Notes: a model not told the origin generated them from the letters alone. A stretch of DNA of 10,980 nucleotides from an uncultured bacterium (GCA_903872005.1 CAIQJD010000796.1:1-10980), one strand, 5' to 3'; positions 1 through 6,480 are shown, numbered from the stretch's first letter. Numbers and translations: made by a program.

Positions 1-842
1 GCCGAGGGCTGAATGAGCTGGCCTTCCCAGGGATGCGTGGGGGTCAGGACCGGGTTGCCGTAATGCTTGCTGGCCTGGTGCAGCGTGCGCCGCAGGCCGC
101 GCGCCTCGGCGATGTCGCCATCGTCCACGAAGAGGAAGAGGCGCGCCGCGCCCGGCGGCAGGTCGAAGATCAGGTGGGCGCGCATGGCGCTCTCGGCCGC
201 CTCCAGGTCGCGATGCTCCAGGGCGGTGATGATTTGGGATGCGGTGCGGAGCGTGTTCTCGTCGCGCGAGCGGGATTGCACGTCGCCGGCCGCTTCCAGG
301 GACATCAGGCGCAGCGAGCGGAAGAGCGACTGGCGCAGCGCCACGAAGCTCGGGTTGCGCGCCGCGTTCAGGAGCGTCTGGTGGAACTCTACGTCCAGGG
401 GGGTGAGCGGCCGGCCGGCGGCGAAGGCTTCGTCCATCTGCGCCAGCAGGCCGCGCAGCCGCGTGATCTCGTCGGCGTTGATGCGCCGCACCACGAAGGA
501 CATGGCGCCCACTTCCAGGGCGACGCGCACCTCGCGCAATTGCCGCACCTGATCGCGGTCGGGCAGATGCTCGTACAGGTCGTTTTCCAGCCGCGCCGCG
601 TCGAAGGGGCGCAGGAAGGCGCCGCGGCCGGCTTCCTTGCTGAGATAGCCTTCGGCGACCAGGGCGCGCAGCGCCTCGCGCACCACGTTGCGGCTGATGC
701 CGAGGGATTCGGCCAGGCCGCGTTCGGCGGGGAGCTGATCGCCAGGCTTCAGCCCCTCGGTCAGGATATAGCGTTTCAAGCTGCGGACAGCCTGTTCGGC
801 CAGCGTCTCGCGCTCCAAAGGCGTCATTTGCGCTGTCGCCAT
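1..842 (-). CDS. GntR/FCD-family regulator fused to glycoside-hydrolase-like propeller (3' end outside window)
   Basis: Read on the minus strand from ATG at 842-840, the frame stays open for 280 codons to the window edge. AGGAG (complement of 850-854) lies 7 nt before the start. Residues about 12-75 form a GntR winged helix: LPAERGLAESLGISRNVVRE (38-56) holds the recognition helix and GYLSKEAGRGAFL the wing. Residues about 95-224 form an all-helical FCD ligand domain, with D150 and H154 in DVEFH and H223 in MRAHL. The usual third metal-ligand His appears to be Ala201. The protein should then stop, but it continues in frame. Residues 235-272 (from LFLFVDD through GNPVL to HPWE) match residues 8-45 of the neighbouring propeller protein without gaps, 17 of 38 identical. 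It is the last visible gene of the operon, 56 nt after its paralogue. It is probably a local repressor with an appended sugar-enzyme-like sensor. The regulator call is firm. The full extent of the fused domain cannot be seen. Confidence 0.9.
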   Translation of the reverse strand, partial: MATAQMTPLERETLAEQAVRSLKRYILTEGLKPGDQLPAERGLAESLGISRNVVREALRALVAEGYLSKEAGRGAFLRPFDAARLENDLYEHLPDRDQVRQLREVRVALEVGAMSFVVRRINADEITRLRGLLAQMDEAFAAGRPLTPLDVEFHQTLLNAARNPSFVALRQSLFRSLRLMSLEAAGDVQSRSRDENTLRTASQIITALEHRDLEAAESAMRAHLIFDLPPGAARLFLFVDDGDIAEARGLRRTLHQASKHYGNPVLTPTHPWEGQLIQPS

Positions 843-898
843 GTCGCTTCTCCTGCCAACTTTCCTCACAAGGCTCTAGACTGCGGCGTCGGCGCGCT

Positions 899-2338
899 TC
901 AATCGAGCATGGTGCATGCGTAGATGGTGGCGTTCTGAATCGAGCATTGCGCCGCGAGGCGCCGGCCGCGCAGCGCCGACAGATCGCTGCTGCCGCGCCA
1001 GCGCAGGCGGGCATGGAACAGATCGCCCACCACCGGCTCCGCATCGGCCAGGCCGAAGCCCGGCAAGGGCGCGCCGGCTTCATCCAGCAACGCGACGCGG
1101 ACTTCACCGCCGTGCGCGTAGGTGTTCAGCTCCAGCGCGTTGCCCTGCAAGACGAAGGGGCGCGTGCGGAGTGCGCCGCGCCGGCCGCATTGCAGGCCGG
1201 CCCACCGATCCAGCGGCACGGTTGCCAGCCCGATGTCCGAAGTCCCGCCTTCATCGTGGCGATGGTTTTCGCCGCCATAATAGATGTAGATGGAATCGCC
1301 CACCACCAGGGGCGCGCTGGCTGTCTGCATCATGCCGCGGTCGAAGGCGCCGTCGTCGCCCAGGGGGATCAGCCGCTGGCCGGCGAAGGGCCGCGACCAC
1401 TGCCGGCCGTCGCGGCTCACGGCCAGCTCCACATCCATGCTCTGATCGTGGACGTAGTACATCCACAGCGTGCCGAGCCAGTAATTGCCATAGCGGAAGC
1501 CGCCCATGCTGTAGAATTGCGTGAAATCGGGGTCTTCTGGCCCTGGCGTGATAATATCGCGCGGTTCTGACCAATGCACAAAATCGGGGCTGGTGTGCAT
1601 CGCCAGGACGCGCTCCAGGCGGTCGCCGGCCATCAGGTCACGCGCATAGACCTGTTTGGACTTGGCGATGATGCGGCGCATTACCTGCCAGTTGACGAAT
1701 TCGCCATCGAGCTTGTCGGGCGAAACGCAGTTGGCGTCGTTGGGGCTTTCGAAACGCTGGACGCGGCCGGCTGCATCAAACTCCACATGGATGTTGATGG
1801 CCGGCTGCGCCTGGGGATAGACATGCCAGCGCAGGCCGTCCTCGGAGTAGAAGCTGGCTGCGCCATTGAAGGGCGAGAGTTTGTCGGTCCACTGTTCGTA
1901 CCAGACGAGCATTTTGTAGCGCTCGCCGGCCGGCGCAGCGGCGTCTTCGACCACGCTGGAGCAGTAGGCGTTGCCGGTGTAGATGGCATTGCCCAATACG
2001 ATATTGGTCAATTTCAAATGATGATACGGGACCAGCGGCATCAACGGCTTGCGCCAGTGGATGCCGTCATCGCTTTCGGCGTAGCAGATCGTCATGTGGT
2101 CGGGCGTCGTCCCCTCTTCTCGGTCAATGGCCTGATACCACATGCGGAAGAGGCCGGTCTGCGCGTCGCGCAGGACGGAACCGAAGATGTAGACGTTGCC
2201 GGCTTCCCAGGGATTCTCGCGGCGGATGATGGGATTGGCCGGGTGCCTGGTCGCCGGCGTGAAGAGGCGCGTCAGGCCGCGCTGGTCGGCGATCATCGCA
2301 TCGTCCAGGAACAGAATCGTTTTCTCACGCAGGGCCAT
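899..2338 (-). CDS. Glycoside-hydrolase-like five-bladed beta-propeller protein with C-terminal beta-sandwich
   Basis: 479 residues. The start is supported by AAGGAGG (complement of 2345-2351) 7 nt before the ATG. There is no signal peptide, so the protein is likely cytoplasmic and would act on imported material. The N-terminus carries the HPANP...NPWE motif (32-45) typical of GH43/GH32-like propellers. Blade motifs of the form S-x-D-G-x-x-W-x-x-P recur at 88-98 (ESDDGIHWRKP), 165-175, 250-259 (SPDFVHWSEP) and 308-317 (SRDGRQWSRP). YYGGENHRHDEGG (353-365) resembles a last-blade loop. Residues about 391-476 form a small beta-sandwich (GEVRVALLDEAGAPLPGFGL) seen at the end of many uncharacterised proteins of this type. 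I cannot assign catalytic residues or a substrate. It could be a hydrolase, a phosphorylase or a non-catalytic binding protein. It follows the transporter genes and precedes the regulator that carries a second copy of its N-terminus. Confidence 0.85.
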   Translation of the reverse strand: MALREKTILFLDDAMIADQRGLTRLFTPATRHPANPIIRRENPWEAGNVYIFGSVLRDAQTGLFRMWYQAIDREEGTTPDHMTICYAESDDGIHWRKPLMPLVPYHHLKLTNIVLGNAIYTGNAYCSSVVEDAAAPAGERYKMLVWYEQWTDKLSPFNGAASFYSEDGLRWHVYPQAQPAINIHVEFDAAGRVQRFESPNDANCVSPDKLDGEFVNWQVMRRIIAKSKQVYARDLMAGDRLERVLAMHTSPDFVHWSEPRDIITPGPEDPDFTQFYSMGGFRYGNYWLGTLWMYYVHDQSMDVELAVSRDGRQWSRPFAGQRLIPLGDDGAFDRGMMQTASAPLVVGDSIYIYYGGENHRHDEGGTSDIGLATVPLDRWAGLQCGRRGALRTRPFVLQGNALELNTYAHGGEVRVALLDEAGAPLPGFGLADAEPVVGDLFHARLRWRGSSDLSALRGRRLAAQCSIQNATIYACTMLD

Positions 2339-2382
2339 GGAGAGCCTCCTTGCCGGCCGCGCCGGCCGCGTCCGCCTGTCCG

Positions 2383-2414
2383 GCGGCCCCCGCGTGGCGT
2401 CACGCGGGGGCCGC
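2383..2414 (-). terminator. Strong GC hairpin between binding-protein and propeller genes (attenuator or mRNA stabiliser)
   Basis: A perfect 14-bp inverted repeat with a 4-nt loop (2397-2400); its core is GGCCCCCGCGTG paired with CACGCGGGGGCC. On the minus strand it begins 16 nt after the binding-protein stop codon and ends 31 nt before the SD of the next gene. No T tract follows, so it is not a canonical intrinsic terminator. Hairpins in this place, after a binding-protein gene inside a transport operon, commonly protect the upstream mRNA and let the binding protein outnumber downstream products. That role is inferred. Confidence 0.65.
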
Positions 2415-2430
2415 GCTCAGTCGCCCGCAC

Positions 2431-4212
2431 TCACTTGCGGAAGTTGGCGACGTCCTTCGTGATGTAGACCGTGTAGTCGGTCAGGCCGAGCTTGTTGCCG
2501 CGGAAGGCAACGATGCCGTCCTTGTTCGCTTCGAGCGACTTGCCCTTGACGTAGGGCTTCCAGAACTGGGCGCGTTGATCGTAGAGCAAGAAGATGCCGC
2601 CGACCTGCTCGGAGAGGATCTTCTCGGCGTCCTGATACAGCTTGATGCGGCCGGCATCATCGCCAACGAGATGGTCGGCCTGATCCACCAACTTCTGGAA
2701 GTCTGCGTTGGTCCAGGGGAAGCGCGAGCCGGCCGCCCACATATCCATCAGGTGGCTGGCGTCGGTGTAGTCGAACTGGTAGCCTTCATACAGCATCTGC
2801 AGCTCGTGCTTGCCGCGCTTGTCGGCGTAGGTGGCGTATTCCACCAGGTTCAGGTTGACGGTGACGCCCAGGTTTTCCTTCCACTGCGCCACGATGGCTT
2901 CGAGGAGCGCCTTGGGCGCGGTGTTGTAGGTCGTCAGGGTGATGTCGGTGGGGAAGCCCTTGCCGCCCGGGAAGCCGGCGTCGGACAGGAGCTTCTGCGC
3001 CGCGGTCTTGTCGAAGGCCTGGTATTGCTTCAGGCCGTTGACGTTGTTAGCGTGGAAGCCGGGCATGAGCATGCTGTAGGCCGGGATGCCCATGTCTTTG
3101 GCCGCCGACTGCGTGAGACCGTCGCGATCAATGGCCTTGGCGAATGCCTGGCGCACCTTCACGTCGTTGAACGGCGGCTTGGTGCTGTCCAGGGCGATGT
3201 ACTGGGTGCGAAAGTCCACGTAGAAGTGCAGGCCCGACTTGGCGGCGTCGGTCTTGCCCTTGGCGATGTCGGCGGTGGTGATGCCAGACGCGCCGGCGTA
3301 GGCGACGGCGTCAATCTGGTTGGCTTCGTAGGCCGGCATGACCGCTTGCGTGCTGCCGATGAGGTAGATCTGCTTTTCCAGGAGCGGCTTGAAGGGGCCC
3401 GTGTAGTCCTTATTGGCGGTAAAGACCATCTGCTTGCCCTTTTCCCAACTGGTCAGCTTGAAGGGGCCGCCGGAGACGCAGGTCTCGGGTGCGGCCGCCC
3501 AGGCGCCGGGGATGGCGTCCTTGGAGGCGATGTGCTTGGGCGCCGGCACCATCATGATGCACTTCTGCGGGAAGTACGGTTCCGGCTGCTTGGTCACGAT
3601 CTGCAGGGTGTAGTCGTCAATCGCCTTCACGCCCAGCTCGGAGATCTGCGCCTTGCCGGCCTGGACTTCGCTGAAGTTGACGATGTCGGTGTAGAACCAG
3701 CCCCAGTCAAAGGCGGTCTTGGGGTCGGCCATGCGCTGGTACATGTACTCGTAGTCTTTGGCCGTGAAGGGCTGACCGTCGCTCCACTTCATCCCCTTGC
3801 GGATGTTGAAGGTCCAGGTCACGTTGTCGGCGGCGACGCTCCACTTCTCAGCGCCGGCCGGCAAGAGGGTGAAGTCCTCGTTCAGCTTGACCAACGGCTC
3901 GCTGATGAGGAAGGGATAGATGGAGCCGCTGCCCGAAAGGCTGGCCGAGCGGTCGAGGTGCTTCGGCTCAGTCTCGGTCATCTGGATGAGCACCTGCTGA
4001 TCCAGGGGCGCGGCGTCGGCCGGCAATTCCACGCCAACCGAGTTGACGAGCTTGGCCGCGGGGGCCTTGGTCGGCGCTTGCGTGGCGGCGGGGGCCTTGG
4101 TGGCGGCCGGCGCCTGGGTTGGAACGGGGGCTGGCGTCGGCGTGGCGGCGCAGCCGGCGAGCAAGCCCAACACGATGATCATGACGAACAGGATATTCAG
4201 CTTGCGAAGCAT
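2431..4212 (-). CDS. ABC transporter substrate-binding lipoprotein, family 5 (oligopeptide/oligosaccharide type)
   Basis: 593 residues, near the usual family 5 size of 500-600. A lipoprotein signal peptide is clear: MLRK, a hydrophobic stretch (5-19), then lipobox LLAGC with Cys21 as the lipidation site. Residues 22-53 form a Thr/Pro/Ala/Lys linker with repeated APAATKAPAAT-like units, common in Chloroflexota lipoproteins lacking a periplasmic partner. The family 5 signature WTFNIRKGMKWSDGQPFTA spans 133-151, and KVRQAFAKAIDRDGL fits the conserved second-lobe helix. AAGGAGG (complement of 4221-4227) supports the start. It should capture substrate outside the membrane and pass it to the two permeases encoded upstream. 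Family 5 proteins bind peptides, nickel or oligosaccharides. The propeller gene next door favours an oligosaccharide or glycoconjugate, but sequence alone does not decide this. Confidence 0.93.
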   Translation of the reverse strand: MLRKLNILFVMIIVLGLLAGCAATPTPAPVPTQAPAATKAPAATQAPTKAPAAKLVNSVGVELPADAAPLDQQVLIQMTETEPKHLDRSASLSGSGSIYPFLISEPLVKLNEDFTLLPAGAEKWSVAADNVTWTFNIRKGMKWSDGQPFTAKDYEYMYQRMADPKTAFDWGWFYTDIVNFSEVQAGKAQISELGVKAIDDYTLQIVTKQPEPYFPQKCIMMVPAPKHIASKDAIPGAWAAAPETCVSGGPFKLTSWEKGKQMVFTANKDYTGPFKPLLEKQIYLIGSTQAVMPAYEANQIDAVAYAGASGITTADIAKGKTDAAKSGLHFYVDFRTQYIALDSTKPPFNDVKVRQAFAKAIDRDGLTQSAAKDMGIPAYSMLMPGFHANNVNGLKQYQAFDKTAAQKLLSDAGFPGGKGFPTDITLTTYNTAPKALLEAIVAQWKENLGVTVNLNLVEYATYADKRGKHELQMLYEGYQFDYTDASHLMDMWAAGSRFPWTNADFQKLVDQADHLVGDDAGRIKLYQDAEKILSEQVGGIFLLYDQRAQFWKPYVKGKSLEANKDGIVAFRGNKLGLTDYTVYITKDVANFRK

Positions 4213-4273
4213 ACGTCTTTCCTCCTTGGTGGATCCCCTTGTTTCGAAGATCTGTAGACCGTGAGACTATGAA

Positions 4274-4310
4274 CCTTTCTCTGCTCTCTGTTCTTTCTTT
4301 TCCTCTCCTT
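4274..4310 (-). other. Polypurine tract in the leader of the binding-protein gene
   Basis: The 154-nt gap between the dppC-like stop (4368) and the binding-protein start (4212) carries, on the transcribed sense strand, a 37-nt run that is purine except for two bases. It contains AAGGAG but has no start codon at a suitable distance. A small GCGCC/GGCGC hairpin (4311-4325) precedes it. I see no convincing -10/-35 pair here. The tract may affect mRNA stability or ribosome loading. No function is shown. Confidence 0.4.
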
Positions 4311-4367
4311 GCGCCGTTTGGGCGCGTTCCCCGCGTACTCCTTCCCTCACGTTCCTCCGTGTCGTCT

Positions 4368-5261
4368 TTAGGATTGGCCCATGCGCGGGTCCAGAGCGTC
4401 GCGCAAGCCATCTCCAAACAGGGTGAAGCCCAGCATCGTCAGGGCGATGGCGATGGCCGGGAAGAGAGCCAGATGCCAGTAGAAGCCGATATACTGGCGC
4501 GCTTCGCCCAACATCTGCCCCCAGCTCGGCGTGGGCGGGTTGATGCCCAGGCCCAAGAAGCTCAAGCCGGCTTCGCCGAAGATCGCGCCGGGGATGCCCA
4601 GGCCCAGGCCGACGATCAGCGGCGAGAGGGTGTTCGGGAAGAGATGCGTGAAGACGAGCCGGCCCTCTTTGGCGCCCACGGCGCGCGCCGCCATCACGTA
4701 ATCCACTTCTTTGAGGCGCAAGATTTGGGCGCGGGCCATGCGGCAGCCGTCAATCCAGCCGGTCAGGGCCAGGGCCAGCAGCACTTTATCCAGGCCGGCG
4801 CCCAGCGCTGACATGAGCAAGATGGCGAAGAGGAGGCGCGGGAACGCGGCCATGCCATCTACCAGGCGCATGATGGCGTAGTCCGTGCGCCCGCCGCGCC
4901 AGCCCGAAAAGAGGCCCAGCGGCACGCCGATGATGTAGGAAAGCCCCTGGCTCAACAGGCCGACCAGCAGCGAGATGCGCGCGCCGTAGATGATGCGGCT
5001 CAGGAAGTCGCGGCCCAGCGCGTCGGTGCCGAAGGGAAATTGCCAGGATGGGAATTGCCAGGCGCGATCGAGATGGGCGATGTCGTAGGGTTCCCGTGCG
5101 ATCAGCGGCGCGCCCAGCGCCAGGATGACCAGGCCGATGACGATGACGAGGCCGGCCATGGCCAGCTTGTTGCGCGAGTAGCGCCGCACGGCATCGCCCA
5201 AGAGCGTGCGTTGTTTGAGCTGCATGGCGCCGGCAGAGCGTGTGCTCGATGCTTTGGACAT
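4368..5261 (-). CDS. ABC transporter permease, DppC/OppC family
   Basis: 297 residues, normal for the family. A first membrane helix (about 33-55) follows a basic N-terminus (RRYSRNKLA), as in the OppC N-terminal domain. FGTDALGRD (77-85) is the DppC/OppC hallmark just before the permease domain, with further helices across about 95-285. The EAA coupling loop that contacts the ATPase spans about 185-210 (AARAVGAKEG then HLFPN). The C-terminus GDGLRDALDPRM is family-typical. The ATG at 5261 has a purine-rich GAAGAAGAG just before it rather than a perfect SD. Met13 has no SD, so the upstream start is preferred. It forms the membrane channel with the DppB-like subunit encoded 48 nt upstream. Neither ATPase gene is visible nearby. 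Confidence 0.93.
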   Translation of the reverse strand: MSKASSTRSAGAMQLKQRTLLGDAVRRYSRNKLAMAGLVIVIGLVILALGAPLIAREPYDIAHLDRAWQFPSWQFPFGTDALGRDFLSRIIYGARISLLVGLLSQGLSYIIGVPLGLFSGWRGGRTDYAIMRLVDGMAAFPRLLFAILLMSALGAGLDKVLLALALTGWIDGCRMARAQILRLKEVDYVMAARAVGAKEGRLVFTHLFPNTLSPLIVGLGLGIPGAIFGEAGLSFLGLGINPPTPSWGQMLGEARQYIGFYWHLALFPAIAIALTMLGFTLFGDGLRDALDPRMGQS

Positions 5262-5309
5262 CTCTTCTTCTCTACCCTTTTACCTTTGGCCTTGTCGCGG
5301 CGCGCCGGC

Positions 5310-6233
5310 CTACGCCAGCTTGACGCGTGGGTCAATGAACATGTAGGATAGGTCGGTCAGCAGGTAGGATACAGCCACAATGACCGCGTAGGCCATCGTA
5401 ATGCCCATCATCATCGGAAAATCGCGGGCGGTGATGCTGGAGGTGAAGTAGCGCCCGATGCCGGGGACGCGGAAGATCGCTTCGACGTAGATGGAGCCGG
5501 TGACGAGCGCGCCGGCCATCGGCCCCAGGATCGTCATGATCGGGATGAAGGCGTTGCGGAGCATGTGACGCAGCACGACGCGCGCTTCGGACAGGCCCTT
5601 GGCCCGGGCGGTGCGGATGTAGTCTTCGCGCATCACGTCAATCATGCTGGTGCGGGTGTAACGCGCCAGCGTTGCCATCGGCCCCAGGGCGAAGCAGATG
5701 ACCGGCATGATGTAGTATTTGGGGCCTTCCCAGCCGCCGGCCGGCAGCCATTGCAGGATCGTGCTGAAGAGCAGGATCATGCCCATGCCCAGGGCGAAGT
5801 TGGGCGTGACCACGCCGAAGATTGCCAGCAGGGTCGTCAGATAGTCCACCCAGGTGTTCTGGTAGAGCGCGCCCAGGATGCCCAGCCCGATGCCGAGGAT
5901 GGCGGCGACGATCATGGTCATCAGGCCCAGTTGCACGCTGGACGGCCAGGTGCGCCCGATCAAGCCCTGCACCGTTTCGACCGGGCTTTGATAGGGGTGG
6001 CCGAAGTCGAGCCGCAGGAAGTTGCGCCAGTAGACCAGGTATTGCACGGCGATGGGCTTGTCCAGGCCATACATGGCGCGGATATTGGCCTTGGCTTCCG
6101 GGGTGATCGGCTTCTCTTCGTCCCAGGGACCGCCGGGGATGGCGTGCATGAGCGCGAAGGTGATGGTGCCAATGAACCACACCACGGCGATCATGCCCAG
6201 GATGCGAAAGAAGATATAGCGTCCCATGCCCAT
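5310..6233 (-). CDS. ABC transporter permease, DppB/OppB family
   Basis: 307 residues. The N-terminus (RYIFFRILGMIAVVWFIGTI) is the first membrane helix of DppB-type permeases, followed by HAIPGGPWDEE and LDFGHPYQSP typical of the extracytoplasmic loop. The EAA loop lies at about 202-227 (REDYIRTARAKG then RHMLRN). FRVPGIGRYF (254-263) and the C-terminal DPRVKL are also family marks. AAGGAG (complement of 6245-6250) sits upstream of the first ATG at a slightly long spacing. A second in-frame ATG two codons later would be further away, so the first is chosen. It is the first gene of the leftward operon, with a predicted 5' untranslated leader of about 80 nt carrying an operator-like palindrome. 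Confidence 0.93.
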   Translation of the reverse strand: MGMGRYIFFRILGMIAVVWFIGTITFALMHAIPGGPWDEEKPITPEAKANIRAMYGLDKPIAVQYLVYWRNFLRLDFGHPYQSPVETVQGLIGRTWPSSVQLGLMTMIVAAILGIGLGILGALYQNTWVDYLTTLLAIFGVVTPNFALGMGMILLFSTILQWLPAGGWEGPKYYIMPVICFALGPMATLARYTRTSMIDVMREDYIRTARAKGLSEARVVLRHMLRNAFIPIMTILGPMAGALVTGSIYVEAIFRVPGIGRYFTSSITARDFPMMMGITMAYAVIVAVSYLLTDLSYMFIDPRVKLA

Positions 6234-6280
6234 CGCGTTGCTCTCTCCTTGGCCCGGCCGGCGCGGCGCTGGGGATAAAT

Positions 6281-6299
6281 TGGTACTAACTCAGTACCA
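6281..6299. promoter_or_regulatory. 19-bp palindrome, candidate operator in the transporter-operon leader
   Basis: TGGTACTAACTCAGTACCA is a perfect inverted repeat of 7-bp arms around a 5-nt centre. It lies at about +16 to +34 of the leftward transcript, in the AT-richer part of the control region. Its arms share TGGTAYT with the neighbouring site at 6306-6316. It is probably a repressor site, possibly for the GntR-type protein encoded at the end of the operon. This is inferred from position and symmetry. Confidence 0.6.
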
Positions 6300-6305
6300 G
6301 TCCTA

Positions 6306-6316
6306 TTGTAATACCA
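6306..6316. promoter_or_regulatory. FadR-type GntR operator candidate overlapping the transcription start
   Basis: TTGTAATACCA matches the known FadR-subfamily consensus TNGTNNNACNA at every fixed position. Measured from the leftward -10 box, it covers about -2 to +9, an ideal place to block initiation. The operon it would control ends in a GntR/FCD regulator, which makes autoregulation the simplest reading. Binding is not demonstrated. Confidence 0.65.
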
Positions 6317-6320
6317 ATGC

Positions 6321-6349
6321 ATTATACCACAGCGGCGGCGCGTTTGCAA
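6321..6349 (-). promoter_or_regulatory. Sigma-70-type promoter of the leftward transporter operon
   Basis: On the minus strand, TTGCAA (complement of 6344-6349, 4 of 6 consensus bases) is followed after exactly 17 bp by a perfect TATAAT (complement of 6321-6326). Predicted transcription start is near 6314, about 80 nt before the DppB-like start codon. No other comparable promoter was seen on this strand in the control region. Confidence 0.75.
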
Positions 6350-6384
6350 GGGCCGGCGCGGAATTTTAAGACTTCGCGCCTCGC

Positions 6385-6413
6385 TTGCATCTGCCCGCGC
6401 CTGATGCTATACT
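6385..6413 (+). promoter_or_regulatory. Sigma-70-type promoter of the LuxR-family gene
   Basis: TTGCAT (6385-6390) is separated by 17 bp from TATACT (6408-6413, 5 of 6 consensus). The predicted start is near 6420, giving an untranslated leader of about 82 nt that contains the 47-nt palindromic element. The -35 box is weak (3 of 6), so an activator may help, possibly the LuxR protein itself. Confidence 0.6.
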
Positions 6414-6433
6414 TGAAATGTACCTCATCGGAC

Positions 6434-6480
6434 CTCCCAGAGACCTCACAGGTTTTTAAGACCTGTGAGGTCTCTGGGAG
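6434..6480. repeat. Perfect 20-bp-stem palindromic element in the LuxR gene leader
   Basis: Left arm 6434-6453 and right arm 6461-6480 are exact reverse complements around the 7-nt loop TTTTAAG. Pairing can extend outward past a 2-nt bulge through GACC/GGTC. The core AGACCTCACAGG is less GC-rich than its surroundings. It ends 12 nt before the SD of the LuxR gene and would fold in that mRNA's leader. It looks like a dispersed REP- or MITE-like palindrome. I recall similar ACCTCACAGG/CCTGTGAGGT palindromes from Chloroflexota intergenic DNA but could not check. It lacks a T tract, so it is not an intrinsic terminator. Confidence 0.8.

Noticed and set aside
33..923. 296-residue plus-strand ORF at the left edge
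   Set aside because: It is antisense to the GntR-fusion gene, its product is rich in Arg, Ala and Gln with no domain, and the minus strand gives recognisable motifs with an SD.
2350..4257. 635-residue plus-strand ORF
   Set aside because: It is a complement-strand shadow of the binding-protein gene in high-GC DNA. It has no family motifs and its low-complexity GGGGLGGG end mirrors the Thr/Pro/Ala linker codons.
6364..6462. Direct repeat TTTTAAGAC at 6364-6372 and 6454-6462
   Set aside because: Nine bases of AT-rich sequence can recur by chance. It could be a decayed trace of the palindrome loop, but nothing else around 6364 resembles the arms.
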